DNA of 64,000 bases from Runella aurantiaca (lineage in GTDB: Bacteria > Bacteroidota > Bacteroidia > Cytophagales > Spirosomataceae). The translations under genes were made by a program, and so were the position numbers. The stretch spans positions 124,001-188,000 of the forward strand of contig NZ_QPIW01000011.1 of NCBI RefSeq assembly GCF_003339505.1, given 5' to 3'. The notes below the pieces were generated by a model that ran no database searches, was not told the DNA's origin, and saw only the letters and a program-made list of their open reading frames with translations. Positions 41,799 through 51,576 of this stretch are shown here, one piece after another; the stretch's first letter is position 1; each line of letters begins with the position of its first letter.

Positions 41799-42872
41799 TC
41801 AACCAATTTGTCGCAAAGCCAAGTATTCGGCCACCAGCGTCCAACAATGGGCTTCACATTCCCAGCGCATCTGAAACAATGGAGAAATTGCCATACGGTA
41901 CAATAACGGATTTTCGTAAGCCGTTAACAAACCCGCAATGAAGAAATAAAAACCCTCAAAATCAGCGCTCGAAACGGGAATTCGGGCTTCGGGCACTCCT
42001 TTTATCCCCAACCTCATCAATGATGTTTTTAGGCAAATTTCGTCTAATATCGACAGCGGTTTTTGCAGAAGATGCTGAGTATCAGTAATTAGTTTTTCGC
42101 GAATAGGCTCTAATTCCGAAATAACAAACGCCCCCATCAAGCGCGCAACGTGGTAAATAATGGGCACCGTACGCGGATACTGATGCGCACATCTGAAGGG
42201 CTGATTCAAGTAACGGTCGGTTTCAATCACCAACCGGATATACTTCAAGCTGTCTGTATCATGCTGATTGATAGGTAGATTATACTCATAAATACAATAT
42301 AGAACATTGGCCAAAACACAGGCGTCAAACTCGATGTACATGTTTTTACCAAACCACGTTGAATATCCTTTCAGTGGCTGGTATTCGGGATAAGTATTTT
42401 GAATGAATTGCTTTGTACCGTTGGCGTGCAAACTCAATTTTTCTTTCAGCCAAAGCACCTCCTCCCGTGTGGGTGCCGAAGTGAGATAAATCATGGCTGT
42501 GTCGTCGGTATCGTCAGGAATTCGAAAATGCTCAAAATGCCGAAATACATGGCCGTTCGGGAAATGTTTGGAAGGCGTTGTTTTCCAGAAATTGTAGGTT
42601 TTGAGGCCATCTTTGTTCCGAAATTTCGGGTAATTCTGAACGCCCTTTTGCGCAATTTCATCCACCACTCGTTGACTCACCGCCGAAAGAAACGGTTTTA
42701 GTTTTTGCAGCGTAAACACAATCACCGCCGTAAAAAACACCGTCGTATCGGGGCGTTGGTATCCAATCAGGCGATTGGTTCGCTGCGCTGGAAATAATCC
42801 TTCGTCAAAACACCCCTCTCCTCTCGACTGCAAGGCCGCAATCCGCGCTATGGTTTCATCCAATACATTCAT
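41799..42872 (-). CDS. helical protein with a DxDDTA motif (alpha/alpha-toroid, terpene-cyclase-like?)
   Basis: The 357-residue protein has no signal peptide. At residues 121-126 it has DTDDTA within IPDDTDDTAMIYL. DxDDTA is the acid motif of class II terpene cyclases and squalene-hopene cyclases, in which the middle Asp protonates the substrate. The rest is helical, with repeated internal segments (FDACVLANVLYCIYEY; FEGFYFFIAGLLTAYENPLLYRMA) compatible with an alpha/alpha toroid. It is much shorter than squalene-hopene cyclase (about 630), I see no QW motifs, and there is no isoprenoid gene nearby. It may be only a fold relative. Confidence 0.5.
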   Translation of the reverse strand: MNVLDETIARIAALQSRGEGCFDEGLFPAQRTNRLIGYQRPDTTVFFTAVIVFTLQKLKPFLSAVSQRVVDEIAQKGVQNYPKFRNKDGLKTYNFWKTTPSKHFPNGHVFRHFEHFRIPDDTDDTAMIYLTSAPTREEVLWLKEKLSLHANGTKQFIQNTYPEYQPLKGYSTWFGKNMYIEFDACVLANVLYCIYEYNLPINQHDTDSLKYIRLVIETDRYLNQPFRCAHQYPRTVPIIYHVARLMGAFVISELEPIREKLITDTQHLLQKPLSILDEICLKTSLMRLGIKGVPEARIPVSSADFEGFYFFIAGLLTAYENPLLYRMAISPLFQMRWECEAHCWTLVAEYLALRQIG

Positions 42873-43017
42873 TCTAAAAATTTCAAGCTACGAATATCGT
42901 AAAACATTTTCTGTTCAAAGAAATCAGCAGATAGTTATGCTGTAAATCAACCAATTAAAAATTTGGCACGAATGTTGTACATAGCCTTTTATACCAACCT
43001 TAATCCCATAAGTTGTT

Positions 43018-43749
43018 ATGAAGAAAATATACACTCTTGTCATTGGGTTACTCGTAACGGGCATGAGTTTTGCCCAACAAAGTTTTATTTTATCACACAT
43101 TGACCACCGAGGTTTTGTGAATTTTTCGGGCGGCACCAGCATTCCCGTCAAATCTTTGATGAAAGCAGCCCCCAACGCATCTTCTGAAATCAGTGCTTTG
43201 CGAGGCTCTTCCATGCAAGTATCAGCGGGGTACCGTCTTACGCGGCGGATAGGAATTATGGGGTCTTTTACCAACTGCCTTAACCAAACAAGCACGCTCA
43301 AACTCGTTGAAAATATACAAAAAAGCCATCCGGGCGGCACATGGACTTCTTCCGGCGGCACGTGGAGCTGTTCGCATTTTTTGGCAGGGCCTTACATGAC
43401 CTTCAAAGCAGGTATTTGGATGTTTGACGCCCGCGTTACGGGAGGTTATTCATGGATTCAGCGTCCCTTCACTGAGCTGAAAGGAACGTTTTTTGACGTT
43501 CCGCTGACCATCAAAACCGCCCAGAGCCGCAACGGCTCGTTTTCGGTAGGAAGCGGCGCAAGCGTTCGTTGTAAAATCACGCGCAATTTTGCCCTTGCTG
43601 TCCATGCCGACTACGTGAGCACCAAAGCGTCTTTCAACGACATTACCAGTACTTTAACCATTGGCAAAGACAAAGGCGACGAAAAAATCAGCGAAGTACA
43701 CCCTATCGGCTTACTGAGTATCGGCGGTGGACTGAGCTTGTTATTCTAA
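43018..43749 (+). CDS. outer-membrane beta-barrel protein
   Basis: The 243-residue protein has a signal peptide (MKKIYTLVIGLLVTGMSFAQ). Strand-like segments with glycine/aromatic alternation follow, ending in a hydrophobic C-terminal strand (GLLSIGGGLSLLF). It has the general features of small outer-membrane barrels, but the family is not recognised. Residues around 110-125 (SSGGTWSCSHF) contain a lone Cys. It is convergent with the beta-helix gene across a strong terminator. Confidence 0.65.
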   Translation: MKKIYTLVIGLLVTGMSFAQQSFILSHIDHRGFVNFSGGTSIPVKSLMKAAPNASSEISALRGSSMQVSAGYRLTRRIGIMGSFTNCLNQTSTLKLVENIQKSHPGGTWTSSGGTWSCSHFLAGPYMTFKAGIWMFDARVTGGYSWIQRPFTELKGTFFDVPLTIKTAQSRNGSFSVGSGASVRCKITRNFALAVHADYVSTKASFNDITSTLTIGKDKGDEKISEVHPIGLLSIGGGLSLLF

Positions 43750-43781
43750 GCTAGAAAGTGCTGAAAATTTAACGATATTAC

Positions 43782-43825
43782 AAAAACAGGGCGGTTGAAG
43801 CAAAATCTTCAACCGCCCTGTTTTT
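43782..43825. terminator. strong bidirectional terminator
   Basis: A perfect 19-bp stem (43782-43800 with 43807-43825) has a 6-nt loop and A/T runs at the ends. It sits between convergent genes. Confidence 0.9.
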
Positions 43826-43838
43826 GTATAAAATCTTC

Positions 43839-45884
43839 TCAACGCTGGATGGTACATTTGACAAACGAGCTCGGTTGCCAGCCTTTTTTCCAACCCGTTT
43901 TGGGGAGGGATTTACGCGCGGTTTTCAATAATCCCTCCGCGCTAGACTGCATTGGCACATACCGTTGGGTCAAATCACTGGCCGACGAATCTTTCAATTT
44001 CATTTCAACATTGGTCCAATTAAATTCCACAAAATTCAGGAATTGCTGAACCGAAGCCCGGAGCTTGGCATCTTGGTCGTACCGAAAGGCCGTCACATAG
44101 ACAGAACGGCCGTCGGGCAAACCCACGGAGGTGTGCGTTTGTAAGAAATTATTACCCGAAAAATTTTTAAACTCGTAGCGCTCTCCCGTCGACACTTTAT
44201 TCACATCCACAAAATTTTCTTGTGGAAAATACCAGTTAAATTTCCAAAGAATATTGGTCGCTTTGCAGGACTCTACAATAAAGCCGTTATAAAGCGGAGT
44301 ATCATTTTTAAACTTATTTTCGCGACTTTCAAACGTCGCCTGCGTGCCCGCTTCCTGCGTGATGGACCCGATTTTGCAGTTTCCCATCGCAAACGTCACC
44401 CCTGTGCCTTTGGCCAAATGAAGTCTGTCGATGGTCAAATCCGAACCCAAAGGTTGCACATAATTCTTCTTAGCGGGGATTCGGCACACAAATGTACCGA
44501 TACGGTGCCGCCCGTCGGGCACATCGGGATAATTAAAATAATACCCGTCGCCATAAAGCTTTAGCCGAACGTCAGTTTCTACCTCGTCAAACACCGCTCC
44601 CGTAATGGCTTTATTGAGCCACAACACCGTCATTTCGTTCATCACCGACTCACTCATAAACGCCGAATTGGTATTTTTGACCAACATTTTTTTGATACGA
44701 AAACTACTTTTCGGACTTCGATAGGAGGTCCAAGTGTGCTTAGAGCCTACCCAAGAAAGGTTTTTTTTCAGCATATTCGGATAGGCCACCGCATCGGCTA
44801 CTCCTGGCTTTCGTAATACGTTTTCCATCACATAGTTGTCGATACGTACGTTATTGATGGCCTGCGTGTACAGCACAATAGCGCAAGAGTACTTGGCATA
44901 CAGGTGTTTAACGTACAAACTATCCTTGCGTTTATGAACGGCAGGGTCTACTTGGTTTTCAAAGGTGAACGTATAAAAAGGCTTCTCGATGGGCGCATCT
45001 CCCCACACTTCTTTGTCCTGCTGCGCATACAAAGAATCAATGATAACGGCTCGGTGGGCGCCCCGCACGTTGACACCCCACACCGCAAAATCATCTTTTT
45101 GTAGATTCAGGCAATTAAACCCGTTGATTTCGCGAAAAGCTTTGACCCGTATTCGGTCATAACCGCTGTCACGTTCTTGGTCGCGGGTAAAGATATTTAT
45201 CGCACACATTGGGATATTTCTAAACGTAACCGACCCGATAGTTAATCGCGATTTGGGGTTATTGGCGGGGGCCGTGATTTGCAGAAACGCCTCCCCGCCT
45301 TCGTTCATCGGATTGGCAATTTTAAGATTTGACGTATTTCCATCAAGGGTTAACGAACCTCCTAACGTCAACTCTTGAATATCTTCCAATTGAAGCACTT
45401 TGATTCTGGTAAGCCCATTTTGGGCTTTTAAAACGGTATTCTCGAAGTAAAAACGCAACCTCTTGGGATTGACCAGTTGCTTAGGCGTAATGGTAATCGG
45501 AGCAATGGTGTAGGTTTTGGCCGTAAAATTCACTCGGTCGCAAGCTGCTAAGGCCCACACCAAACCCTCATTGATGGGGGCTGAGGGATTGTCGAGAAAC
45601 CAGTCAATATTTACACCATCTTCATACTCAAACACCCGTTTATATCGGCCTTTGATGGCCCGATTGGCGCTTTCCAGCACCGTACCACCGTTGGGATTAG
45701 ACTCATTATCCGTGGCGTCGTACCTCCAATCACCTTGTTTTCCAGCATCAGTTACGCGATAGATTTTGTTAGAGGAGGGGTTTTTCAAGGTTATTAATCC
45801 ACGCAGCGTTATGGATTCTGTTTGCGCCGAACCCACAAGTGCAGACAGTAAGAAGCAAAAAGTGTAAAAAGTCGATTTAGGCAT
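43839..45884 (-). CDS. exported right-handed beta-helix-like protein
   Basis: From the ATG at 45884 it has 681 residues and a signal peptide (about 1-21, ending GSAQ). The body is rich in short strands and asparagine/aspartate turns (LTLGGSLTLDGNTSNLKI, LTIGSVTFRNIPMCAINIF, VRIDNYVMENVL), as in right-handed parallel beta-helices such as pectate lyases or GH28 enzymes. I see no clear catalytic motif of those families. An ATG at 45890 would add two residues. The function is probably glycan binding or cleavage (inference). Confidence 0.6.
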   Translation of the reverse strand: MPKSTFYTFCFLLSALVGSAQTESITLRGLITLKNPSSNKIYRVTDAGKQGDWRYDATDNESNPNGGTVLESANRAIKGRYKRVFEYEDGVNIDWFLDNPSAPINEGLVWALAACDRVNFTAKTYTIAPITITPKQLVNPKRLRFYFENTVLKAQNGLTRIKVLQLEDIQELTLGGSLTLDGNTSNLKIANPMNEGGEAFLQITAPANNPKSRLTIGSVTFRNIPMCAINIFTRDQERDSGYDRIRVKAFREINGFNCLNLQKDDFAVWGVNVRGAHRAVIIDSLYAQQDKEVWGDAPIEKPFYTFTFENQVDPAVHKRKDSLYVKHLYAKYSCAIVLYTQAINNVRIDNYVMENVLRKPGVADAVAYPNMLKKNLSWVGSKHTWTSYRSPKSSFRIKKMLVKNTNSAFMSESVMNEMTVLWLNKAITGAVFDEVETDVRLKLYGDGYYFNYPDVPDGRHRIGTFVCRIPAKKNYVQPLGSDLTIDRLHLAKGTGVTFAMGNCKIGSITQEAGTQATFESRENKFKNDTPLYNGFIVESCKATNILWKFNWYFPQENFVDVNKVSTGERYEFKNFSGNNFLQTHTSVGLPDGRSVYVTAFRYDQDAKLRASVQQFLNFVEFNWTNVEMKLKDSSASDLTQRYVPMQSSAEGLLKTARKSLPKTGWKKGWQPSSFVKCTIQR

Positions 45885-46155
45885 GTGCATACAGGTGATT
45901 CTGCTTATTAACTCCGAATGGCCCAAATATCGTTTATGCTTTTAGGAAAACCTTGCTTAAAAACCTAAAATAAATAAACATTCCAAGTAGCGGAGTGAAT
46001 GTCCCTTCAAATGTATTTGAGGGGTTAAAAGGCGACAAAAAGATGATTGATAGAAAATGTGTTATTGAAATCTAGCTAATTTTTTCTTTGTAAAATACCA
46101 AAACAATAGCACTTTTGACTATTTTGGGTATTTTCGTCCCGAAGGCTAAAAAACC

Positions 46156-48876
46156 ATGCGACTACGAATATTACTTCTTTTGATATGTATAGGTTGGGGC
46201 TGTCAAACGCCCACCGAAAAAAAAAACTATACCATTGGTTTTTCGCAATGTACAGGCGGGGATGAGTGGCGGCGGGTCATGCTCAACGACATGAAACGCG
46301 AACTGGCCCTTTACCCTCATTTTCAGCTACTGTACAAAGACGCCGCCAACAGCACAGCTACCCAATTGGCCCAAATAAAGGAACTGGTACGGCAAGACAT
46401 TGACTTACTTATTATTTCGCCCAACGAAACCTCCGCCGTTTTAACGGCTGCCATTGATGAAGTTTTCCAAAAAGGCATTCCTGTGATATTGCTCGACCGC
46501 AAAATCACCTCCGACTCTTACAATTCTTTCATCGGGGCCGATAACCTTGAAATCGGCCGTATGGTGGGAGAGGCAGTTCCTACGCTCCTGAAAAACGGCG
46601 GCAAAGTGGTTGAAATATGGGGACTTGCGAGCTCATCGCCCGCGCAGGAACGCCACAAGGGGTTGCTGGAAGGCATTGCCAAAACCCCCAAGATTCAGAT
46701 TAGTGGCCAATTGTACGGACAATGGGAACAGGATACCGCCCGAAAAGTAGCATTGGCAAATCTTGAGACACTTCGTGAAGCTGATTTGGTTTTTGCGCAC
46801 AACGACGTCATGGCGCTGAGTGTTCAACGCGTCTGCCAAGAAGCGGGCATCAATCCATTGCCGCTTTTTGTGGGCATCGATGGACTCCCTGGTCCCAAAA
46901 GCGGTTTACAAAGAATCATGGATGGTACCCTTACGGCCACGTTTTTGTATCCAACTGGCGGGGAGGAAGCCATCGAGGTCGCCGCCCAAATCTTGGCTGG
47001 AAAAGCCACCAAACGCGAATATCTATTGAATTCCATTCGGATTGACCGCAGCAACATTAAAGCCATCAAAGCCCAAAGCGACAAGTTGTTACACCAACAA
47101 CAAGACATCGAAAAACTCAACCAACGTATCGGTCAACTAAACGATACTTACGCCAGTCAAAAAAATGCGCTGTATGTCATCATTACCTGTTTGATATTGG
47201 CGGTATTGTTGGGAATTTGGGCAATGTATTTGTTGAGAGCCAAGCAGTTGTCCAACAAAAAACTGGAACTCCAGAATCGACAAATCAACGAGCAAAAAGA
47301 TAAAATTGAGGAGGTTTCCAACAAAGCCCGTCAGGCAACGGAAGAGAAACTTCGCTTTTATTCGTACATCTCCCATGAGTTTCGGACGCCGTTGAGTTTG
47401 ATTCTTACGCCTGTGGAAGACTTACTGATTCAAAAAGCCATTTCACAAAAAGACCTTAAATCGGGTTTGCTGTACATCCAGAAAAACGCGCATCGGTTGC
47501 TACGACTGGTAGACCAGATGCTCGACCTCCGCAAAACCGACGCTGGCAAGCAACTTCTTTTGGCATCGGAACAGGATATTGTACAATTCCTCCGAGACAT
47601 CGTGACGGATTTTCAGCAGAAAGCCCACAAATCCAAAATTGATTTGCAATTTATCTCTTCAACTGCGCTGCTTCCCCTTTGGTTTGACGCCGAAAAGCTC
47701 GACAAAGTGTTGTTCAATCTGCTTTCCAACGCCTTCAAATACACGCCCAAAGGTGGTTTTATCCACGTAGTATTGCAGGAAACCACTGAAAACGTGCAAA
47801 TTATTATCAAAGACAACGGTGAGGGCATGTCAGAAACTGAACGGGAGCGCGCCTTTGATTTGTATTTCAGCGGACAAAAAAAATACAGCCTCGGCACCGG
47901 ACTCGGGTTGGCTTTGTCGCGGGAGTTTGTGCATTTACACCACGGCGAAATTGAAGTTGCTTCCACCAAAAACGAAGGGACGACATTCGCCATTTCGTTA
48001 CCCAAAGGAGATACCCATTTGATGCCTGATGAAAAGGCGCTTTTGGACAAAACCGAGCGTCCAACTCCTACCTTTTTTGAAGAAACCGAAGTGGTGCCCC
48101 ACACGCCAACCGCGGAGGTTTCTGGCGAAACAACCACCGTTGTATTGATTGAAGACAATACCGATTTGAGTTATTACATAGTCGACAAATTGGCCAAAAC
48201 AGTCTCTGTCAAGTCATTTACTACTGCTGAGCGCGGTTGGGAAGGGATTTTAGCGATGATTCCGGATCTGATTATTTGCGACGTAATGCTGCCCGGCATG
48301 GATGGATTTGAACTGACCCAACGCGTCAAAGAAGATTTCCGAACGTCGCACATTCCTGTTTTGATGCTTACCGCAAAAAGCCAAATCGACGCCAAAATCG
48401 AAGGCTCAAAAGCGGGTGCCGACGTGTATTTGACCAAGCCTTTCAACACAATGCACCTGACCGAAACCATCAAAACCATGCTCAACAACCGCGCCAAGAT
48501 TCAGCGGCGGTTCAGTTCAGAATACGTATTTGCCAACGAAAACAAAACCGAAAAACGCTTTCTCAACGAACTCACGGCGCGCATTGAAGCGCACATTGCC
48601 GATACAGAATTTGGGGTCGAAAAATTAAGCACCGACATGGGCATGTCGCGGGTGCAGTTGTACCGCAAAGTGCACGCGCTGTTGCAGATGAACGTCAACG
48701 ATTACATTACCGAAATCCGAATCAACAAAGCCAAAGCGCTCCTGCGCGACACCAACAAGAGCATTGCCGACGTTGCCTACGAAACAGGCTTCAACTCCGC
48801 CGCCTATTTCACCACGCTCTTCCGCCAAAAACAACACCAAACCCCTTCAGAATTTAGGAAAGGCGTTGGGGTTTGA
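46156..48876 (+). CDS. hybrid two-component regulator with periplasmic sugar-binding sensor (fructose/fructan sensor candidate)
   Basis: The 906-residue protein combines several domains. A signal/lipoprotein-like start (Cys 16) is followed by a type I periplasmic-binding (LacI/ribose-like) domain (about 24-300; TIGFSQCTGGDEWRRVML, LLIISPNETSAV) and a coiled coil. A membrane helix (about 338-361) and a histidine kinase (His 407 in SHEFRTP; DNGEGM, GTGLGLALSREFV) come next. A receiver (phosphoacceptor Asp 709 in IICDVMLPGMDG; Lys in LTKPF) and an AraC-type helix-turn-helix (about 800-906) complete it. The periplasmic-binding sensor type is that of Bacteroides BT1754, which binds fructose. The downstream transporter, fructokinase, SusCD and GH32 fit the same role. 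Confidence 0.93.
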   Translation: MRLRILLLLICIGWGCQTPTEKKNYTIGFSQCTGGDEWRRVMLNDMKRELALYPHFQLLYKDAANSTATQLAQIKELVRQDIDLLIISPNETSAVLTAAIDEVFQKGIPVILLDRKITSDSYNSFIGADNLEIGRMVGEAVPTLLKNGGKVVEIWGLASSSPAQERHKGLLEGIAKTPKIQISGQLYGQWEQDTARKVALANLETLREADLVFAHNDVMALSVQRVCQEAGINPLPLFVGIDGLPGPKSGLQRIMDGTLTATFLYPTGGEEAIEVAAQILAGKATKREYLLNSIRIDRSNIKAIKAQSDKLLHQQQDIEKLNQRIGQLNDTYASQKNALYVIITCLILAVLLGIWAMYLLRAKQLSNKKLELQNRQINEQKDKIEEVSNKARQATEEKLRFYSYISHEFRTPLSLILTPVEDLLIQKAISQKDLKSGLLYIQKNAHRLLRLVDQMLDLRKTDAGKQLLLASEQDIVQFLRDIVTDFQQKAHKSKIDLQFISSTALLPLWFDAEKLDKVLFNLLSNAFKYTPKGGFIHVVLQETTENVQIIIKDNGEGMSETERERAFDLYFSGQKKYSLGTGLGLALSREFVHLHHGEIEVASTKNEGTTFAISLPKGDTHLMPDEKALLDKTERPTPTFFEETEVVPHTPTAEVSGETTTVVLIEDNTDLSYYIVDKLAKTVSVKSFTTAERGWEGILAMIPDLIICDVMLPGMDGFELTQRVKEDFRTSHIPVLMLTAKSQIDAKIEGSKAGADVYLTKPFNTMHLTETIKTMLNNRAKIQRRFSSEYVFANENKTEKRFLNELTARIEAHIADTEFGVEKLSTDMGMSRVQLYRKVHALLQMNVNDYITEIRINKAKALLRDTNKSIADVAYETGFNSAAYFTTLFRQKQHQTPSEFRKGVGV

Positions 48877-48888
48877 GAACCCTAAGCA

Positions 48889-49080
48889 TCGGTTATGAGT
48901 AACCGACGCCACGGTCGTGAGCGCCGTTAGGCCGTCGCACCGCTGTGGGTGTTTTCTCACCAACTATTTCGCCCCACCTCCTCTTACCTCGTCCTTTAGG
49001 GCGTCAGCCCCGTTGTTGGTGTTTTTTCACCAACAACTTGTTTCTGCTTCGGTAAGCCGGCAGGTAAAACACCGGCAAAA
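48889..49080. repeat. degenerate tandem hairpin repeats in a 453-bp gap
   Basis: The gap 48877-49329 holds a hairpin TCGGTT/AACCGA (48889-48906). Two related units spaced 70 bp apart follow (about 48921-48965 and 48991-49035), each reading like TTAGGsCGTC, CCG, TGT, GGTGTTTT, CACCAAC. In the second, TTGTTGGTG pairs with CACCAACAA. A GCCGG/CCGGC pair follows near 49055-49076. No gene is apparent, and the sequence is GC-rich compared with its surroundings. The rest of the gap (49140-49329) is A/T-rich and should hold the transporter promoter. Confidence 0.55.
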
Positions 49081-49329
49081 ACAACATTCCAAAGGCTTCA
49101 TGGCTGCCACCTCCTTCTCCGGCATGTACGATTTTTGAAAATGGATGTAACATTTCTGAAATAAAATCACACAAGGCCTAAATCAACATTTTGACAATCA
49201 ATCACTTATCTATTGTACGAAATTTATAAGTATTTGAAAGAATACCAAAATCCAATGTACTGACCCTGTCCTACTTTTGACTCATTCAATCGCCACGGCG
49301 AATCTACAAGTTCTAAATCTTTCACACGA

Positions 49330-50655
49330 ATGAGTCGTCAGCACAGCATCTTCTTTTGGTCCATCACTGCCGCATTGGGTGGTTTTTTATTCGGGTTTGA
49401 TACAGCCGTTATCTCGGGTGTGGAGCAAACCCTCCAACGGCTTTGGTCGCTCACTCCTTTCCAACACGGCCTCACCGTTTCCATCGCCTTAATCGGAACC
49501 GTGGTAGGGTCGTTTTTTGGCGGCATTCCTGCCGACCGCCTCGGGCGCAAAAAGACGTTATTTTGGATCGCGGTTTCGTATTTGCTCTCAGCGCTTGGCA
49601 CAGCCCTAGCCCACGATTGGAGTTTGTTTTTGGTGTTCCGTTTTTTGGGTGGTTTGGGCGTGGGCGCTTCGTCGGTGGCGGCGCCGATGTACATCACCGA
49701 AATCTCACCGGCCCGGTCTCGCGGCAAAATGGTGGCGCTGTTTCAATTCAATGTCGTGTTCGGAATTCTGATTGCCTACATTTCCAATTATTTCCTGAAA
49801 GACATCCCGCAGGAAGCATGGCGCTGGATGTTGGGCGTGCAGGCATTTCCAGCGTTGTTGTTTATCATTACGGTGCTCAACATTCCCGAAAGTCCGCGTT
49901 GGTTAGTCTTAAAGAAAGGCAAAACCGCCGAGGCCTTGTCTATTCTTCAAATCATTGACCCCGAAACGGCTACCCAAACGCTTGAGCGCATTTCCAATAG
50001 CCAAATTGACACCACTCAACGCAAACCACAACTTTTTTCAGGCAAGTACAAAACGCCCGTGATGTTGGCGGTGCTGTTTGCCCTTTTCAACCAACTTTCG
50101 GGCATCAACGCCATTATCTACTACGCACCACGCATTTTTGAAATGACGGGTTTGGGCAAAGATTCGGCCTTGCTTTCTTCGGCGGGCATTGGGTTGACCA
50201 ATTTGGTTTTCACGCTGTTGGCCCTGAATGTCATTGACCGTTTCGGTCGTCGTAAGTTGATGCTCATTGGCTCCGTGGGCTTGATTGTTACACTAGGTTT
50301 AGTGGCTCGCGCCTTTTATTTAGAAGATTTCGGCATGACCGTTCCCGTGTTGCTTTTTGTGTACATCGCTTTTTTTGCCTTCTCTCAGGGAGCGGTGATT
50401 TGGGTGTTTATTTCGGAAATATTCCCCAACGAAGTACGCGCCAACGGTCAGGCACTCGGCAGTTTTACGCACTGGATTATGGCGGCCGTTGTAGCCTTCA
50501 GTTTCCCGTCTATTGCGGCTTATTTGGGCGGCGGCAATACGTTTCTGTTCTTCTCTGGCATGATGCTACTCCAACTGCTTTTTGTCTGGAAAATCATGCC
50601 CGAAACCAAAGGCTCTTCGCTCGAAAAAATCGAACCTACCGTTTTTGCTCACTAA
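49330..50655 (+). CDS. MFS sugar porter, probably fructose/hexose permease
   Basis: The 441-residue inner-membrane protein has twelve helices and the sugar-porter signatures: GFLFGFDTAVISG, GGIPADRLGRKKTL, RFLGGLGVGASSVAAPMYITEISPARSRGKM, PESPRWLV, NQLSGINAIIYYAPRIFE, DRFGRRKLM and PETKGSSLE. Its place between the sensor and a fructokinase makes fructose the likely substrate, as for BT1758 in Bacteroides (inference). The fructokinase starts 21 bp downstream. Confidence 0.92.
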   Translation: MSRQHSIFFWSITAALGGFLFGFDTAVISGVEQTLQRLWSLTPFQHGLTVSIALIGTVVGSFFGGIPADRLGRKKTLFWIAVSYLLSALGTALAHDWSLFLVFRFLGGLGVGASSVAAPMYITEISPARSRGKMVALFQFNVVFGILIAYISNYFLKDIPQEAWRWMLGVQAFPALLFIITVLNIPESPRWLVLKKGKTAEALSILQIIDPETATQTLERISNSQIDTTQRKPQLFSGKYKTPVMLAVLFALFNQLSGINAIIYYAPRIFEMTGLGKDSALLSSAGIGLTNLVFTLLALNVIDRFGRRKLMLIGSVGLIVTLGLVARAFYLEDFGMTVPVLLFVYIAFFAFSQGAVIWVFISEIFPNEVRANGQALGSFTHWIMAAVVAFSFPSIAAYLGGGNTFLFFSGMMLLQLLFVWKIMPETKGSSLEKIEPTVFAH

Positions 50656-50676
50656 GACTTTAATCCTACTACCAAT

Positions 50677-51567
50677 ATGAAAACCAACATTATTTGTTTT
50701 GGAGAAATGCTTTGGGATGTGTTACCCACGGGAAAACAGCCTGGTGGAGCGCCGATGAACGTCGCCGTTCACCTCAAAAATCTAGGCCATAACCCTCAGA
50801 TGATCAGCCGCATCGGCCACGATGAATTAGGCAAGGAACTCCTCGACTTTATTGAAGAAAAAGGACTGACTACCGACTTGATTCAACAGGGCGAAACGCA
50901 TCTGACGGGCGTGGTCAAAGCCAACGTCAGCGACAAAAACGAAGTAACCTATAAGATTGTGCAGCCCGTGGCTTGGGATTATATCCAATGCGATGACGCC
51001 CTCGAAACCACCGTAGCCAATGCCGATGTATTTGTGTACGGTAGCTTGGCCGCTCGCAGTGCGGCGTCGGCCGATACGCTTTTTCGATTGCTCAAAAAAG
51101 CACGTTTCAAGGTTTTTGACATCAATCTGCGCGCTCCGCATTATGACCAAAACACCCTTGAACAACTCTTGCGCGCTGCCGATATGGTCAAGATGAACGC
51201 CAACGAGCTAGATATGCTGGCTGCATGGTACGCGCCCAATGCCGACGAACAAACCGCCATCATCACCTTGGCTGAAACCTTTGATATTCAAACCATTTGC
51301 GTAACCAAAGGCGAGCACGGAGCTGTGTTGTGGACGGGTGGAAAATTCTACCAAAGTGCAGGCTTTCAGGTCGATGTCCAAGACACCATCGGTAGTGGAG
51401 ATTCGTTTTTGGCCGCCTTGCTCACCTGTCTGTTAGAAGGTCAGTCGCCTGCCGACGGCTTACAGTTTGCCTGCGCTATGGGCTCGTTGGTTGCCACGTA
51501 TCGCGGTGCTACGCCTTTTGTTACTGCTTCCGAAATTCATTCTTTTCTCACCCCCCAAATACAATAA
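50677..51567 (+). CDS. PfkB-family fructokinase
   Basis: The 296-residue protein starts IICFGEMLWDVLPTGKQPGGAPMNVAVHLKNLG (substrate-binding GGAPxN motif). It has the C-terminal PfkB signature DTIGSGDSFLAALLT with the catalytic Asp, and ICVTKGEHGAVLW before it. Length and motifs match fructokinases that phosphorylate fructose with ATP. It is 21 bp after the transporter and 9 bp before the SusC gene, so it is part of the fructan operon. Confidence 0.9.
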   Translation: MKTNIICFGEMLWDVLPTGKQPGGAPMNVAVHLKNLGHNPQMISRIGHDELGKELLDFIEEKGLTTDLIQQGETHLTGVVKANVSDKNEVTYKIVQPVAWDYIQCDDALETTVANADVFVYGSLAARSAASADTLFRLLKKARFKVFDINLRAPHYDQNTLEQLLRAADMVKMNANELDMLAAWYAPNADEQTAIITLAETFDIQTICVTKGEHGAVLWTGGKFYQSAGFQVDVQDTIGSGDSFLAALLTCLLEGQSPADGLQFACAMGSLVATYRGATPFVTASEIHSFLTPQIQ

Positions 51568-51576
51568 CAATCTACT

